DNA from: Sphingomonadaceae bacterium
GTDB lineage: Bacteria; Pseudomonadota; Alphaproteobacteria; Sphingomonadales; Sphingomonadaceae
Length of the DNA: 8,221 nucleotides
Direction of reading: 5' to 3'
Assembly: GCA_019454625.1 (NCBI GenBank)
Contig: JACFNY010000028.1
Span: forward strand, 1-8,221
Positions 1 through 7,281 of the stretch are shown here, piece by piece. The notes below the pieces were generated by a model that saw only the letters and a list, made by a program, of their open reading frames with translations, was not told the DNA's origin and did not search any database. The position numbers were made by a program, and so were the translations under genes. Positions within the stretch are counted from its first letter, which is position 1. Every line of letters begins with the position of its first letter.

Positions 1-2
1 TC

Positions 3-1541
3 AAGATGTGCGAAGCATCGCGCAAGGTGTTCGACTTCAATGACGGCAGCGACGGCTGGATCTGGGGACAGGAAGCCGACAACAGCCGTTTCGTCCCCGC
101 CTCGCGCGGCGGCATCACCAAGGCCGATGTCGGCAATCTGAAACTCAAGTGGGCGTTCGGCTTCCCGAACGCGAGCCGCGTGCGCTCGCAGCCCGCGCTT
201 GTCGGCGGTGCGGCGATCATGGGCAGTCACAGCGGGCGCGTCTACGCGCTCGACCGTGAAACGGGCTGCGTGCGATGGACCTTCGACGCGGCGGGCGAGG
301 TGCAGACCGGCATCGTCGTGCAGCCGTGGAAGAAAGGCGACCGCAACGCGAAACCGATCGCCATCTTCGGCGACGGTATCGGCAAGGTCTATGCGGTCGA
401 CGCGCGCGACGGCAGCCTCGTGTGGAGCGACCGGCCCGAGGAGCATAGCTCCGCGAAGATCACCGCCGCCGCCGCCTCCCACGACGGTATCTTCTACGTG
501 CCCGTCTCCAGCGGCGAAATCGCGGCGGCCGGCAACTCCGCCTATGGCTGCTGCACGTTCCGGGGACAGGTCGCCGCCTACGAGGCGCGCACGGGCCGCA
601 AGCTCTGGCAGAGCTACACAGTGGACACACCGGTTTCGCAGGGGACGAACCGCGCGGGCACGGAAGTCTTCGGTCCCTCCGGCGCGCCCGTGTGGAACAC
701 GCCCACGGTCGATGCGAAGCGCGGCCTGCTCTATTTCGGCACGGGTGAGAATTATTCCGATCCCGCTACGACGACGAGCGATGCGATCATCGCCATCGAC
801 CTCAAGACTGGCAAGCAGAAGTGGCATTTCCAGGGGCTTGAGGGCGATGCCTGGAACATGTCGTGCGGCACTGCCGACGACGCCAACTGCCCGAAGAAAC
901 CCGGCCCCGATTTCGATTTCGCCGCGCCGCCGATCCTCGCGACGATGAAGGGCGGCAAGCAGATCCTCGTTGCGGGCCAGAAATCCGGCTGGGTGTTCGG
1001 CATCAACCCCGACGACGGCAAGCTCGTCTGGAAGAAGAAGATCGCCCGCGGCGGTCTGCTCGGCGGCATCCATTTCAGCATGGCGGCTGAAGGCGGACGC
1101 ATCTACGTGCCGGTCGCGGACACCAATGTCGGCGTGAAATACGAAGGCGATCCGCGCCCCGGAATCTATGCGCTCGACGCGGCGACCGGCAATTACATCT
1201 GGGAGCATCCCGTCCCCGACAATTGCAATGGAAAGCCGCTCTGCCATCCGGGCACCTCGGGTTCGATCACGGCTGGGCCGGGCTATGTGCTGAACGGCGC
1301 GATGGACGGGCTGCTACGCATCCACGACGGCGAGACCGGCAAGGTGCTCTGGCAGTACGACACCACCGAGCCCGTCGTCACCGTGAACGGCGAGACCGCG
1401 AAAGGCGGTGCGTTCGGCGGCGGCTCCGGCCCGGTGATGAAGGATGGTCTGCTCTTCGTCTCCTCGGGCTACGGCTACGCCGTACAGGCGCCCGGCAACG
1501 TGCTTCTCGTGTTCGAAATTGCAAAGGGCGGCGCCAAGTGA
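3..1541 (+). CDS. PQQ-dependent quinoprotein dehydrogenase, polyvinyl-alcohol-dehydrogenase-like (5' partial)
   Basis: This is an eight-bladed beta-propeller quinoprotein that would oxidise an alcohol in the periplasm with pyrroloquinoline quinone and pass electrons to cytochrome c. Numbering from the ATG at 6, seven tryptophan-docking motifs of the form D-x-x-T/D-G-x-x-x-W are visible, ending near residues 91, 140, 201, 273, 342, 399 and 449. A vicinal cysteine pair, Cys182-Cys183 (GCCTF), matches the disulfide that sits on PQQ in this superfamily. The TGENYSDP and GDAWNMSC segments are typical of the polyvinyl alcohol dehydrogenase branch. The frame is open to the left edge, so the ATG at 6 is probably internal. 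A signal peptide and the CxxCH cytochrome domain found in many relatives would lie upstream; no CxxCH is present here. It is the first visible gene of a plus-strand operon and its stop overlaps the next start. The true substrate is unknown, and polymer specificity should not be assumed. Confidence 0.88.
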   Translation, partial: KMCEASRKVFDFNDGSDGWIWGQEADNSRFVPASRGGITKADVGNLKLKWAFGFPNASRVRSQPALVGGAAIMGSHSGRVYALDRETGCVRWTFDAAGEVQTGIVVQPWKKGDRNAKPIAIFGDGIGKVYAVDARDGSLVWSDRPEEHSSAKITAAAASHDGIFYVPVSSGEIAAAGNSAYGCCTFRGQVAAYEARTGRKLWQSYTVDTPVSQGTNRAGTEVFGPSGAPVWNTPTVDAKRGLLYFGTGENYSDPATTTSDAIIAIDLKTGKQKWHFQGLEGDAWNMSCGTADDANCPKKPGPDFDFAAPPILATMKGGKQILVAGQKSGWVFGINPDDGKLVWKKKIARGGLLGGIHFSMAAEGGRIYVPVADTNVGVKYEGDPRPGIYALDAATGNYIWEHPVPDNCNGKPLCHPGTSGSITAGPGYVLNGAMDGLLRIHDGETGKVLWQYDTTEPVVTVNGETAKGGAFGGGSGPVMKDGLLFVSSGYGYAVQAPGNVLLVFEIAKGGAK

Positions 1542-2515
1542 AGATCGGCATTCGCATCCCCTGCTACCGCAAGTGGTGCCGTGGGCCGGAGGTGCGCCGC
1601 ATCGCCGAATGCGTCGAGAACCTCGGCTTCGATTCGCTCTGGGTGCAGGATCATCTCGTAGCGCCGCTCGGCCCGCCGGAGGAAATCTCCGTGGGCGGCA
1701 CCAGCAATTTCCTGAAGGCTGACGATACCGCCGCCGCCCCTGCACAACCGGTGTCGCTGTTCCAGTACTACGCGGGGGACGACTGGTGGCTCGATCCTTA
1801 CGCGGTCTGGGCGTTCCTCGCGGGCGTCACCAGCCGCGTCACGCTTGCCAGCGACATCATCACCCTGCCCTATCGCAACCCGATCGTGCAGGCGAAGATG
1901 ATCGGCACCATCGACCAGCTTTCGAACGGCCGCCTGATGATCGGCACCGGCACCGGGCATGTCGAGGCGGAATCGAAGGCGCTCGGCATCGACTTCTCGA
2001 AGCGTGGGCGGATGCACGACGAGTACCTGCGCGTCATCCGCACGATCCTGTCGTCCGAGGAAGCGGCGTTCGAGGGCGAGTTCGTCTCGTTCGGGCCGCT
2101 GAGGACGCTGATCCGCCCCGTCCAGTCTCCCGCTCCACCGTTCTACACGGGCGGGAACGGGCCGCGCGCCATCCGCCGCGCCATCGAACTCGGCGACGGC
2201 TGGCTGCCCAATGCCGCCGATGCCGAGGGACTTGCGAAGGGCATCGAACTTCTGGAAGCGACGGCGAAGGAGATGGGGCGGACGGAGCTACCGCGCGTCG
2301 CGGTGTCGCTGCCCAATCGCATCCGGCTCGCGACGCCGAGCGCGCGGGCGGGGAGCAAGCCGCTGATGAGCGCGGCGGAGGCGATCGCGGAGCTCAAAGC
2401 TTACGAAGTTATCGGCGCGGACCATGTCGCGCTCGGGCTGCTGATGCCCAATGTTGACGTCTACATCGAGCAGATCGAGGCGTTCGCGCGCGACGTTCTG
2501 CCCGCGTTCCGCTGA
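1538..2515 (+). CDS. LLM class (luciferase-like, possibly F420-dependent) oxidoreductase, TIGR03619-like
   Basis: This is a 325-residue TIM-barrel protein of the bacterial luciferase-like superfamily, whose members use F420 or FMN for hydride transfer or monooxygenation. The start is a GTG whose last two bases begin the TGA of the upstream gene (GTGA overlap), implying translational coupling. It is chosen because it gives the family's first beta strand, MKIGIRIP. Later motifs are GFDSLWVQDH (residues 30-39), TSRVTLAS (98-105), LSNGRLMIGTGTGH (128-141) and the C-terminal region with GADHVALGL. Compared with the second LLM protein in this window, a loop at about residues 43-83, rich in Ala, Pro and Trp, is expanded; in this fold that loop lies near the active-site mouth. 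No signal peptide is seen, so it should be cytoplasmic. Family assignment is firm; cofactor and substrate are inferred only. Confidence 0.86.
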   Translation: MKIGIRIPCYRKWCRGPEVRRIAECVENLGFDSLWVQDHLVAPLGPPEEISVGGTSNFLKADDTAAAPAQPVSLFQYYAGDDWWLDPYAVWAFLAGVTSRVTLASDIITLPYRNPIVQAKMIGTIDQLSNGRLMIGTGTGHVEAESKALGIDFSKRGRMHDEYLRVIRTILSSEEAAFEGEFVSFGPLRTLIRPVQSPAPPFYTGGNGPRAIRRAIELGDGWLPNAADAEGLAKGIELLEATAKEMGRTELPRVAVSLPNRIRLATPSARAGSKPLMSAAEAIAELKAYEVIGADHVALGLLMPNVDVYIEQIEAFARDVLPAFR

Positions 2516-2537
2516 AAACCGAGGGGAGAAAGAAGAG

Positions 2538-3203
2538 ATGAGCATGATCGACGAAACCGACCGCGCGTGGCTTGCCGACGCGCAGCCCGAGCGGCGGGGC
2601 TTCCTTGCGCTGGCGGCGGGCGTCTTCGGCCTTGCCGCGCTTTCCGGCACCGCGAAGGCGCAGGCCGCGCCCGTGGCGGCGCGCGGGATCGACGCGAAGC
2701 AGATGCACCATGAAGCGGCCGCCCGCCTCGCCATCCTCGACGGCCTCGCGCGCTACTGCCGCGCCATGGACCGCAGCGACCGCGCGCTCCAGGACACGAT
2801 CTGGCACACGGACGCGACCGCCCAGTACATGAACAACCCGCTCGGCCCCTATTCGGCGCCGCTCGACAGCGGCCAGAAGTTCGTCGATTCGAAGGCGCAC
2901 ACGCACCACCGCATCGTGAACGTCTACATCGAGGTGAACGGCGACCGCGCGGTCTCGGAAGGCTACGGCGATTCGGTGATCCGCGATCACCCGCTGGAGG
3001 ACGGCACGGTCGTGGAGAGCATCTACCGCGGCCGCTACATCGACCGCTGGACGCTGAAGAACGGCCGATGGGCGATCCAGCACCGCCGCTACGTCGGCGA
3101 AATCTACGGGCAGATCCGCTACGACTGGAAGGACTGGCCGGCGTTCGCGAAAGTCGCGGGCAAGCACGACCGCAGCGACGAATCCTACCAGTATTTCAAG
3201 TGA
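2538..3203 (+). CDS. SnoaL-like (NTF2-fold) protein with Tat leader, possible dehydratase/isomerase
   Basis: This 221-residue protein has an N-terminal twin-arginine leader: Arg19-Arg20 in ERRGFLAL, an Ala/Leu-rich stretch to about residue 40 and a likely cleavage after AQA (43/44). It is therefore predicted to be exported folded to the periplasm. The mature part is an NTF2/SnoaL_4-type domain. Conserved-looking polar residues are Tyr73 and Asp78 in ARYCRAMD, His123/His124 in THHRIVNVYIEVNGDRA, and Arg183-Arg184 in IQHRRYVGE. A Tyr-x4-Asp followed by His is the arrangement I recall for steroid dehydratases such as BaiE and is similar to scytalone dehydratase, but the reaction here is inferred. 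The ATG at 2538 lies after a purine-rich GGGGAGAAAGAAGAG leader, 22 bases beyond the LLM stop, so this is probably the last gene of the operon. An in-frame ATG at 2544 is an alternative start. Many SnoaL-like proteins lack known activity. Confidence 0.8.
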   Translation: MSMIDETDRAWLADAQPERRGFLALAAGVFGLAALSGTAKAQAAPVAARGIDAKQMHHEAAARLAILDGLARYCRAMDRSDRALQDTIWHTDATAQYMNNPLGPYSAPLDSGQKFVDSKAHTHHRIVNVYIEVNGDRAVSEGYGDSVIRDHPLEDGTVVESIYRGRYIDRWTLKNGRWAIQHRRYVGEIYGQIRYDWKDWPAFAKVAGKHDRSDESYQYFK

Positions 3204-3210
3204 TGCCGGG

Positions 3211-3239
3211 AGGGCGCGCGCGGCGGACGCGCACGCCCT
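3211..3239. terminator. GC-rich hairpin between convergent genes, probable terminator
   Basis: A 12-bp stem (arms 3211-3222 and 3228-3239, loop GCGGA) contains one C/A mismatch. It lies seven bases after the SnoaL stop and seven bases from the stop of the converging LLM gene. It could end transcription from both sides. There is no good T-tract on either strand, so it would be a weak intrinsic terminator or a 3'-end stabiliser. Confidence 0.5.
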
Positions 3240-3245
3240 TACCGA

Positions 3246-4151
3246 TCAGTTCGCGGCCGAATCCAGCGTTTCCTTGAGCCGCTTCAGCGCGTCGATATGC
3301 TCGGCCGCCGTCGTTCCCGGCAGGCTGAAATTGATCACGTCGACGCCGAAATCGCGGCGCTTCAGGATCTCGTCGCGGATCTGGGCCGCATCCATGCCGG
3401 TCGTATCGAGCGTCATCTCCATCACGATCTTGTCCGGGTCGCGCCCGGCCTCGACGGCGGCGGCGCGCATCGTGTCGACCGCCTTCCGGCCCTCGGCATC
3501 CGGCTTGAAGATCGGGAACCAGCCGTCCGCGAGACGGCCGATGCGCTTCAGAACGGCATCGGGCGGGATCGGCGCGATGCGGCGGCCGAGGCCGAAATAG
3601 AGCGGGATCGGGCGCTGGATCGGCAGCGGCGACAGGCTGACGTCGACGAAATTGTGATAGACGCCCTCGTAGCTGACGTCGGCGCTCGTCCAGAGCCTGC
3701 GCATCACGTCGATCTGTTCCTCGAAGCGTTTGGCGCGGTCGGAGAACTCGAAGCCCATCGCCCGGAATTCGAGCGCGTTGTAGCCGATGGCGACGCCGAG
3801 CACGAGACGGCCGCCCGAGAGGATGTCCACCTCCGCCGCCTGCTTCGCGGCGAGCACGGTCTGCCGCTGCGGCAGGCCGATCACGGCGGGGACGAAGGTG
3901 ATCCTGCTGGTGATGGCCGAGAGATAGGCCATGAGTGTGAACACCTCGCGGATCACGCTCTTGTCGGTGTAGGGCGTCTCTGCAATGCCGCCGTGCCGCT
4001 CCGCGATGATGCCGACAACATGGTCGGGCAGGCGAATCTGCTCGAATCCGAAGTCTTCGGAGAGCTTCACGAACTCGATGAGCGGCTGAAGCTCCGGCCC
4101 GAAGCTCGGAAACCGGTACAGGTTGGTGCCAAAGCGCATGTCGGCGATCAT
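3246..4151 (-). CDS. LLM class (luciferase-like, possibly F420-dependent) oxidoreductase, TIGR03619-like, second copy
   Basis: This 301-residue luciferase-like TIM-barrel oxidoreductase is distinct from the one at 1538-2515. Motifs in order are GFEQIRLPDHVVG (residues 35-47), TSRITFVPAV (81-90), LSGGRLVLGVAIGYNALEF (111-129) and RLADGWFP. The start at 4151 is supported by a GGGAGG ribosome site five bases upstream; the internal ATG four codons later (4139) is too far from it. The short loop between PDH and the VIREVFTLMAYL helix fits the family's usual length of about 300. The gene stands alone on its strand, diverges from the thiolase gene and converges with the SnoaL gene, so it probably has its own promoter in 4152-4267. 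The two LLM proteins share only scattered family motifs, so this is not a recent tandem duplication. Cofactor (F420 or FMN) and substrate are not readable from sequence. Confidence 0.87.
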   Translation of the reverse strand: MIADMRFGTNLYRFPSFGPELQPLIEFVKLSEDFGFEQIRLPDHVVGIIAERHGGIAETPYTDKSVIREVFTLMAYLSAITSRITFVPAVIGLPQRQTVLAAKQAAEVDILSGGRLVLGVAIGYNALEFRAMGFEFSDRAKRFEEQIDVMRRLWTSADVSYEGVYHNFVDVSLSPLPIQRPIPLYFGLGRRIAPIPPDAVLKRIGRLADGWFPIFKPDAEGRKAVDTMRAAAVEAGRDPDKIVMEMTLDTTGMDAAQIRDEILKRRDFGVDVINFSLPGTTAAEHIDALKRLKETLDSAAN

Positions 4152-4178
4152 GCCATCCTCCCAATCATCGCATGGAAC

Positions 4179-4199
4179 TTATCTAATTCATTTGGATAA
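4179..4199. promoter_or_regulatory. Imperfect palindrome, candidate repressor operator
   Basis: Half-sites TTATCTAA (4179-4186) and TTGGATAA (4192-4199) are inverted repeats matching at 7 of 8 positions around a five-base spacer. Size and AT-rich content fit a dimeric TetR, MarR or GntR-type operator. It overlaps the candidate -10 box and predicted start region of the minus-strand LLM promoter and lies just upstream of the plus-strand candidate. No regulator gene is in the window, so the binding protein is unknown. Confidence 0.4.
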
Positions 4200-4201
4200 T
4201 G

Positions 4202-4244
4202 CACTTGACGAGATGCGCGTGCAATGGAATTTTGCTCGCAAGTG
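4202..4244. repeat. Interrupted inverted repeat in the divergent promoter/leader
   Basis: CACTTGACGAG (4202-4212) and CTCGCAAGTG (4235-4244) are complementary over ten base pairs if the single A at 4208 is bulged out. The loop of about 22 bases contains the weak plus-strand -10 candidate. It may be a second regulator site or chance. Confidence 0.3.
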
Positions 4245-4267
4245 AAATTTTGGAGAGATGCCGGATC

Positions 4268-5440
<1,173 letters not shown>

Positions 5441-5450
5441 AATCATCCCC

Positions 5451-5472
5451 CCCTTCCCCTTGAGGGGAAGGG
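5451..5472. terminator. Perfect hairpin between convergent genes, probable terminator/dispersed repeat
   Basis: The arms CCCTTCCCC (5451-5459) and GGGGAAGGG (5464-5472) pair perfectly around a TTGA loop. The hairpin lies ten bases past the thiolase stop and seven bases from the stop of the converging SnoaL-like gene. No T-tract follows on the plus strand; on the minus strand a short TTTT comes only after several bases. Hairpins of this C-rich/G-rich form recur between genes in many alphaproteobacterial genomes, so it may be one copy of a dispersed palindrome acting as a bidirectional terminator. Confidence 0.6.
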
Positions 5473-5479
5473 AGAAAGT

Positions 5480-6112
5480 TCACTTCCCGGCGCGGAAGTC
5501 CGCGAGCATCGTGTAGTAGGGGTCTTCGGGCTTGCGGCGGCCGAGTTGCTCCGGGTCCGCCTTGGCGAGCGTGACGTCGGCGCGCGGCTCGATGCGCTCG
5601 AACTCGTTGAGGCCGCGGCGCTGCGCGATCTTCCAGACGCCGCCGCGCCGCTCGAAGCGGTCGAGATAGCGGCCCGATGAAAAATAATCCTCCTCGTCCG
5701 TCCCGGCCGCGTTCATGCGGCGGTGCGTCGCCGCGAAATAGCATTCGGCAAAGGCGCGGTCGCCGTCGATCTCGATGAAGATATTGGAAATGCTGTGGCG
5801 CGTGCCCTTCACCTTCGCGACCACGGGGAACGCCCGGGTGATGAAGTCCTGCGACAGCCCCTTGAAGCCGCCGTGCCGGTGCTGCGCTTCCGGCCAGAAG
5901 CAGCCGCGCAGCGCCTCCTCGTCGAGCCGGTCCCAGCCGCGCGCGTACTGGTTCAGGATGTCGGTGATCTCCTGATGCGAGACCAGCCGGTCGAGCCGGT
6001 CGGCGGCGCTCGCCTTGCGCGGCGCGGCGGCGGCGGTGCCGGAAAGCGCAGCGGCGCCCACGGGCAGCGCAAGCAGCATCGCAAGGGCATTGCGGCGTTC
6101 GTTGGATTCCAT
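5480..6112 (-). CDS. SnoaL-like (NTF2-fold) protein with Tat-like leader, second copy
   Basis: This 210-residue protein starts at the ATG at 6112, seven bases after a strong GAGGGAGGG ribosome site. A longer form would begin at a TTG at 6142 and is not favoured. Arg6-Arg7 (NERRNALAMLLAL) precede a hydrophobic Ala/Leu run to about residue 30, giving a Tat-like or Sec signal. The Phe/Leu expected after the arginine pair is not well matched, so the export route is less clear than for the first SnoaL gene. The NTF2/SnoaL_4 domain carries Tyr56 and Asp61 (QYARGWDRLD), His106 in RHSISNIFIEIDGDRA, and Arg165-Arg166 in KIAQRRGLNE. These match the Tyr-x4-Asp, His, Arg-Arg spacing of the protein at 2538-3203. 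A lyase or dehydratase role is possible, and a non-catalytic binding role cannot be excluded. It is the last gene of the minus-strand acyl-CoA operon, 26 bases after the racemase stop. Confidence 0.8.
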   Translation of the reverse strand: MESNERRNALAMLLALPVGAAALSGTAAAAPRKASAADRLDRLVSHQEITDILNQYARGWDRLDEEALRGCFWPEAQHRHGGFKGLSQDFITRAFPVVAKVKGTRHSISNIFIEIDGDRAFAECYFAATHRRMNAAGTDEEDYFSSGRYLDRFERRGGVWKIAQRRGLNEFERIEPRADVTLAKADPEQLGRRKPEDPYYTMLADFRAGK

Positions 6113-6119
6113 CGGATGA

Positions 6120-6128
6120 CCCTCCCTC
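6120..6128 (-). promoter_or_regulatory. Strong ribosome binding site fixing the SnoaL-like start
   Basis: The minus strand reads GAGGGAGGG seven bases before the ATG at 6112. This decides in favour of that start over the upstream in-frame TTG at 6142. Confidence 0.7.
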
Positions 6129-6138
6129 GTGGTTTCGT

Positions 6139-7269
6139 TCAAAGCACGCCCGCGACTTCCAGCGCGGAAACACGCTCCGCGTCGATGCCCCAGTCGAGCG
6201 GGGCGCTGCTGTTGTGCTCGCCAATCTGCGGCGGCGGCCCCTGAATGGCGCCCGGCGTTTCGGAGAAGCGCGGCGCAGGCGCAGGCTGCACGACGCCCGC
6301 CACCTCGACGAACGTGCCGCGCGCCTTGTTGTGCGGGTGCCGCGGCGCGTCGTCGAGGCCGAGCACGGGTGCGAAGCAGACGTCCGTGCCTTCAAGGAGC
6401 GCGCACCATTCCTCGCGTGTCCTCTCCGCGATCACGTCTGCGAGTTTCGCGGTGAGGTCCGGCCACGCCTCGCGCTGCATCTGCGCGTCGAAGGCCGGAT
6501 CGTCGAGCCCCGCCTTCTCGCGCAGCAGCGCGTAGAATTGCGGCTCGATCGGCCCCAGCGAAATCCATTTGCCGTCGGCGCAGCGATAGGTGTTGTAGAA
6601 GTGCGCGCCGCCGTCGAGCACGTTCACGGCGCGCTCGTCCTTCCAGCGCCCCGTCAGGCGGAGGCCGTAGAACATCGTCATCAGCGAGGCCGCGCCCTCG
6701 ACGATGGCGGCGTCCACCACCTGCCCGCGCCCGGTGGCGCGCGCGCTGATGATCCCGGCGAGCAGGCCCATCGCGAGGTAGAGCGAGCCGCCGCCGAAAT
6801 CGCCGACGATGTTGAGCGGCGGCACGGGCTTATCGGCGGGACCGATGGCGTGCGCCGCGCCGCTCAGCGACAGGTAGTTGAGGTCGTGCCCCGCCGCCTG
6901 CGCGAGCGGGCCGGTCTGGCCCCAACCGGTCATGCGGCCGTAGACGATGCGCGGATTGCGCGCGAGCGCGGCGTCCGGGCCGAGGCCGAGCCGCTCCATG
7001 ACGCCGGGGCGGAAACCTTCGAACAGCGCGTCGGCCTTCTCGATGAGCGACAGGCAGAGCGCCACGGCCTCCGGATTCTTGAGATCGAGCGCGATCGAGC
7101 GGCGGCCGCGGAAGGTCGTGTTGGTCGGCTCGCCGCCCGTTTTCGCACCCTTGCGGTCGATGCGGACGATGTCCGCGCCGAGATCGGCGAGCAGCATCCC
7201 GCAGAACGGCCCCGGCCCGATGCCGGCGAATTCCACGATCCTGATGCCGGAAAGCGGTCCTTCCGCCAT
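6139..7269 (-). CDS. CaiB/BaiF family III protein, alpha-methylacyl-CoA racemase-like
   Basis: This 376-residue family III CoA-transferase fold protein most resembles alpha-methylacyl-CoA racemase (AMACR/MCR), which interconverts 2R- and 2S-methylacyl-CoA so that branched chains can enter beta-oxidation. It opens with [28 protein letters not shown] and continues with [26 protein letters not shown] and [12 protein letters not shown]. His128 ([12 protein letters not shown]), Asp157 ([10 protein letters not shown]) and Glu242 (LGPIEPQFY) correspond to the His126, Asp156 and Glu241 I recall for the mycobacterial racemase, which favours racemase over plain CoA transfer. The length is slightly above the roughly 360 of MCR. 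The ATG at 7269 lies 12 bases after the acyl-CoA dehydrogenase stop, and its ribosome site (GGGAGA, complement of 7277-7282) overlaps that stop codon, so the genes are probably coupled. The substrate is unknown. Confidence 0.88.
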   Translation of the reverse strand: MAEGPLSGIRIVEFAGIGPGPFCGMLLADLGADIVRIDRKGAKTGGEPTNTTFRGRRSIALDLKNPEAVALCLSLIEKADALFEGFRPGVMERLGLGPDAALARNPRIVYGRMTGWGQTGPLAQAAGHDLNYLSLSGAAHAIGPADKPVPPLNIVGDFGGGSLYLAMGLLAGIISARATGRGQVVDAAIVEGAASLMTMFYGLRLTGRWKDERAVNVLDGGAHFYNTYRCADGKWISLGPIEPQFYALLREKAGLDDPAFDAQMQREAWPDLTAKLADVIAERTREEWCALLEGTDVCFAPVLGLDDAPRHPHNKARGTFVEVAGVVQPAPAPRFSETPGAIQGPPPQIGEHNSSAPLDWGIDAERVSALEVAGVL

Positions 7270-7281
7270 CGCGGATTCTCC

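Larger units (their letters stand above)
4152..4267. promoter_or_regulatory. Divergent promoter region between LLM oxidoreductase and thiolase genes
   Basis: This 116-base gap is visibly AT-richer than its flanks. A minus-strand promoter candidate for the LLM gene has -35 TTGCAC (complement of 4219-4224), a 17-bp spacer and -10 CATTAT (complement of 4196-4201). A plus-strand candidate for the thiolase has TTGACG at 4205-4210 and, 17 bases on, a poor AATTTT at 4228-4233. The two would overlap back to back, a layout typical of a jointly controlled divergent pair. Ribosome sites at each end (GGGAGG for the LLM gene; GGAGAG at 4252-4257 for the thiolase) are clear. The promoter boxes are weak matches and only suggestive. 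Confidence 0.45.

Noticed and set aside
1223..1537. Upstream extension of the LLM frame to an ATG at 1223
   Set aside because: It would add 105 Arg-rich residues inside the quinoprotein gene; the GTG at 1538 gives the proper family N-terminus.
2409..3167. Minus-strand frame opposite the first SnoaL gene
   Set aside because: It is a Val/Arg/Ala-rich antisense shadow of the real plus-strand gene.
3196..4164. Minus-strand frame overlapping the second LLM gene in another frame
   Set aside because: It is Arg-rich with no domain and lies over a clear LLM protein with its own ribosome site.
4195..4200. GATAAT as a plus-strand -10 box
   Set aside because: No convincing -35 lies 16-18 bases upstream (best is TGGAAC at 4173-4178). 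The same bases fit better as part of the palindrome and the minus-strand promoter.
4199..4267. Upstream ATG start for the thiolase
   Set aside because: It has no ribosome site, and the added residues are unlike thiolase N-termini. A start at 4268 has GGAGAG upstream.
6113..6142. TTG start for the second SnoaL gene overlapping the racemase stop
   Set aside because: The ATG at 6112 has a much better ribosome site and yields a conventional leader peptide.
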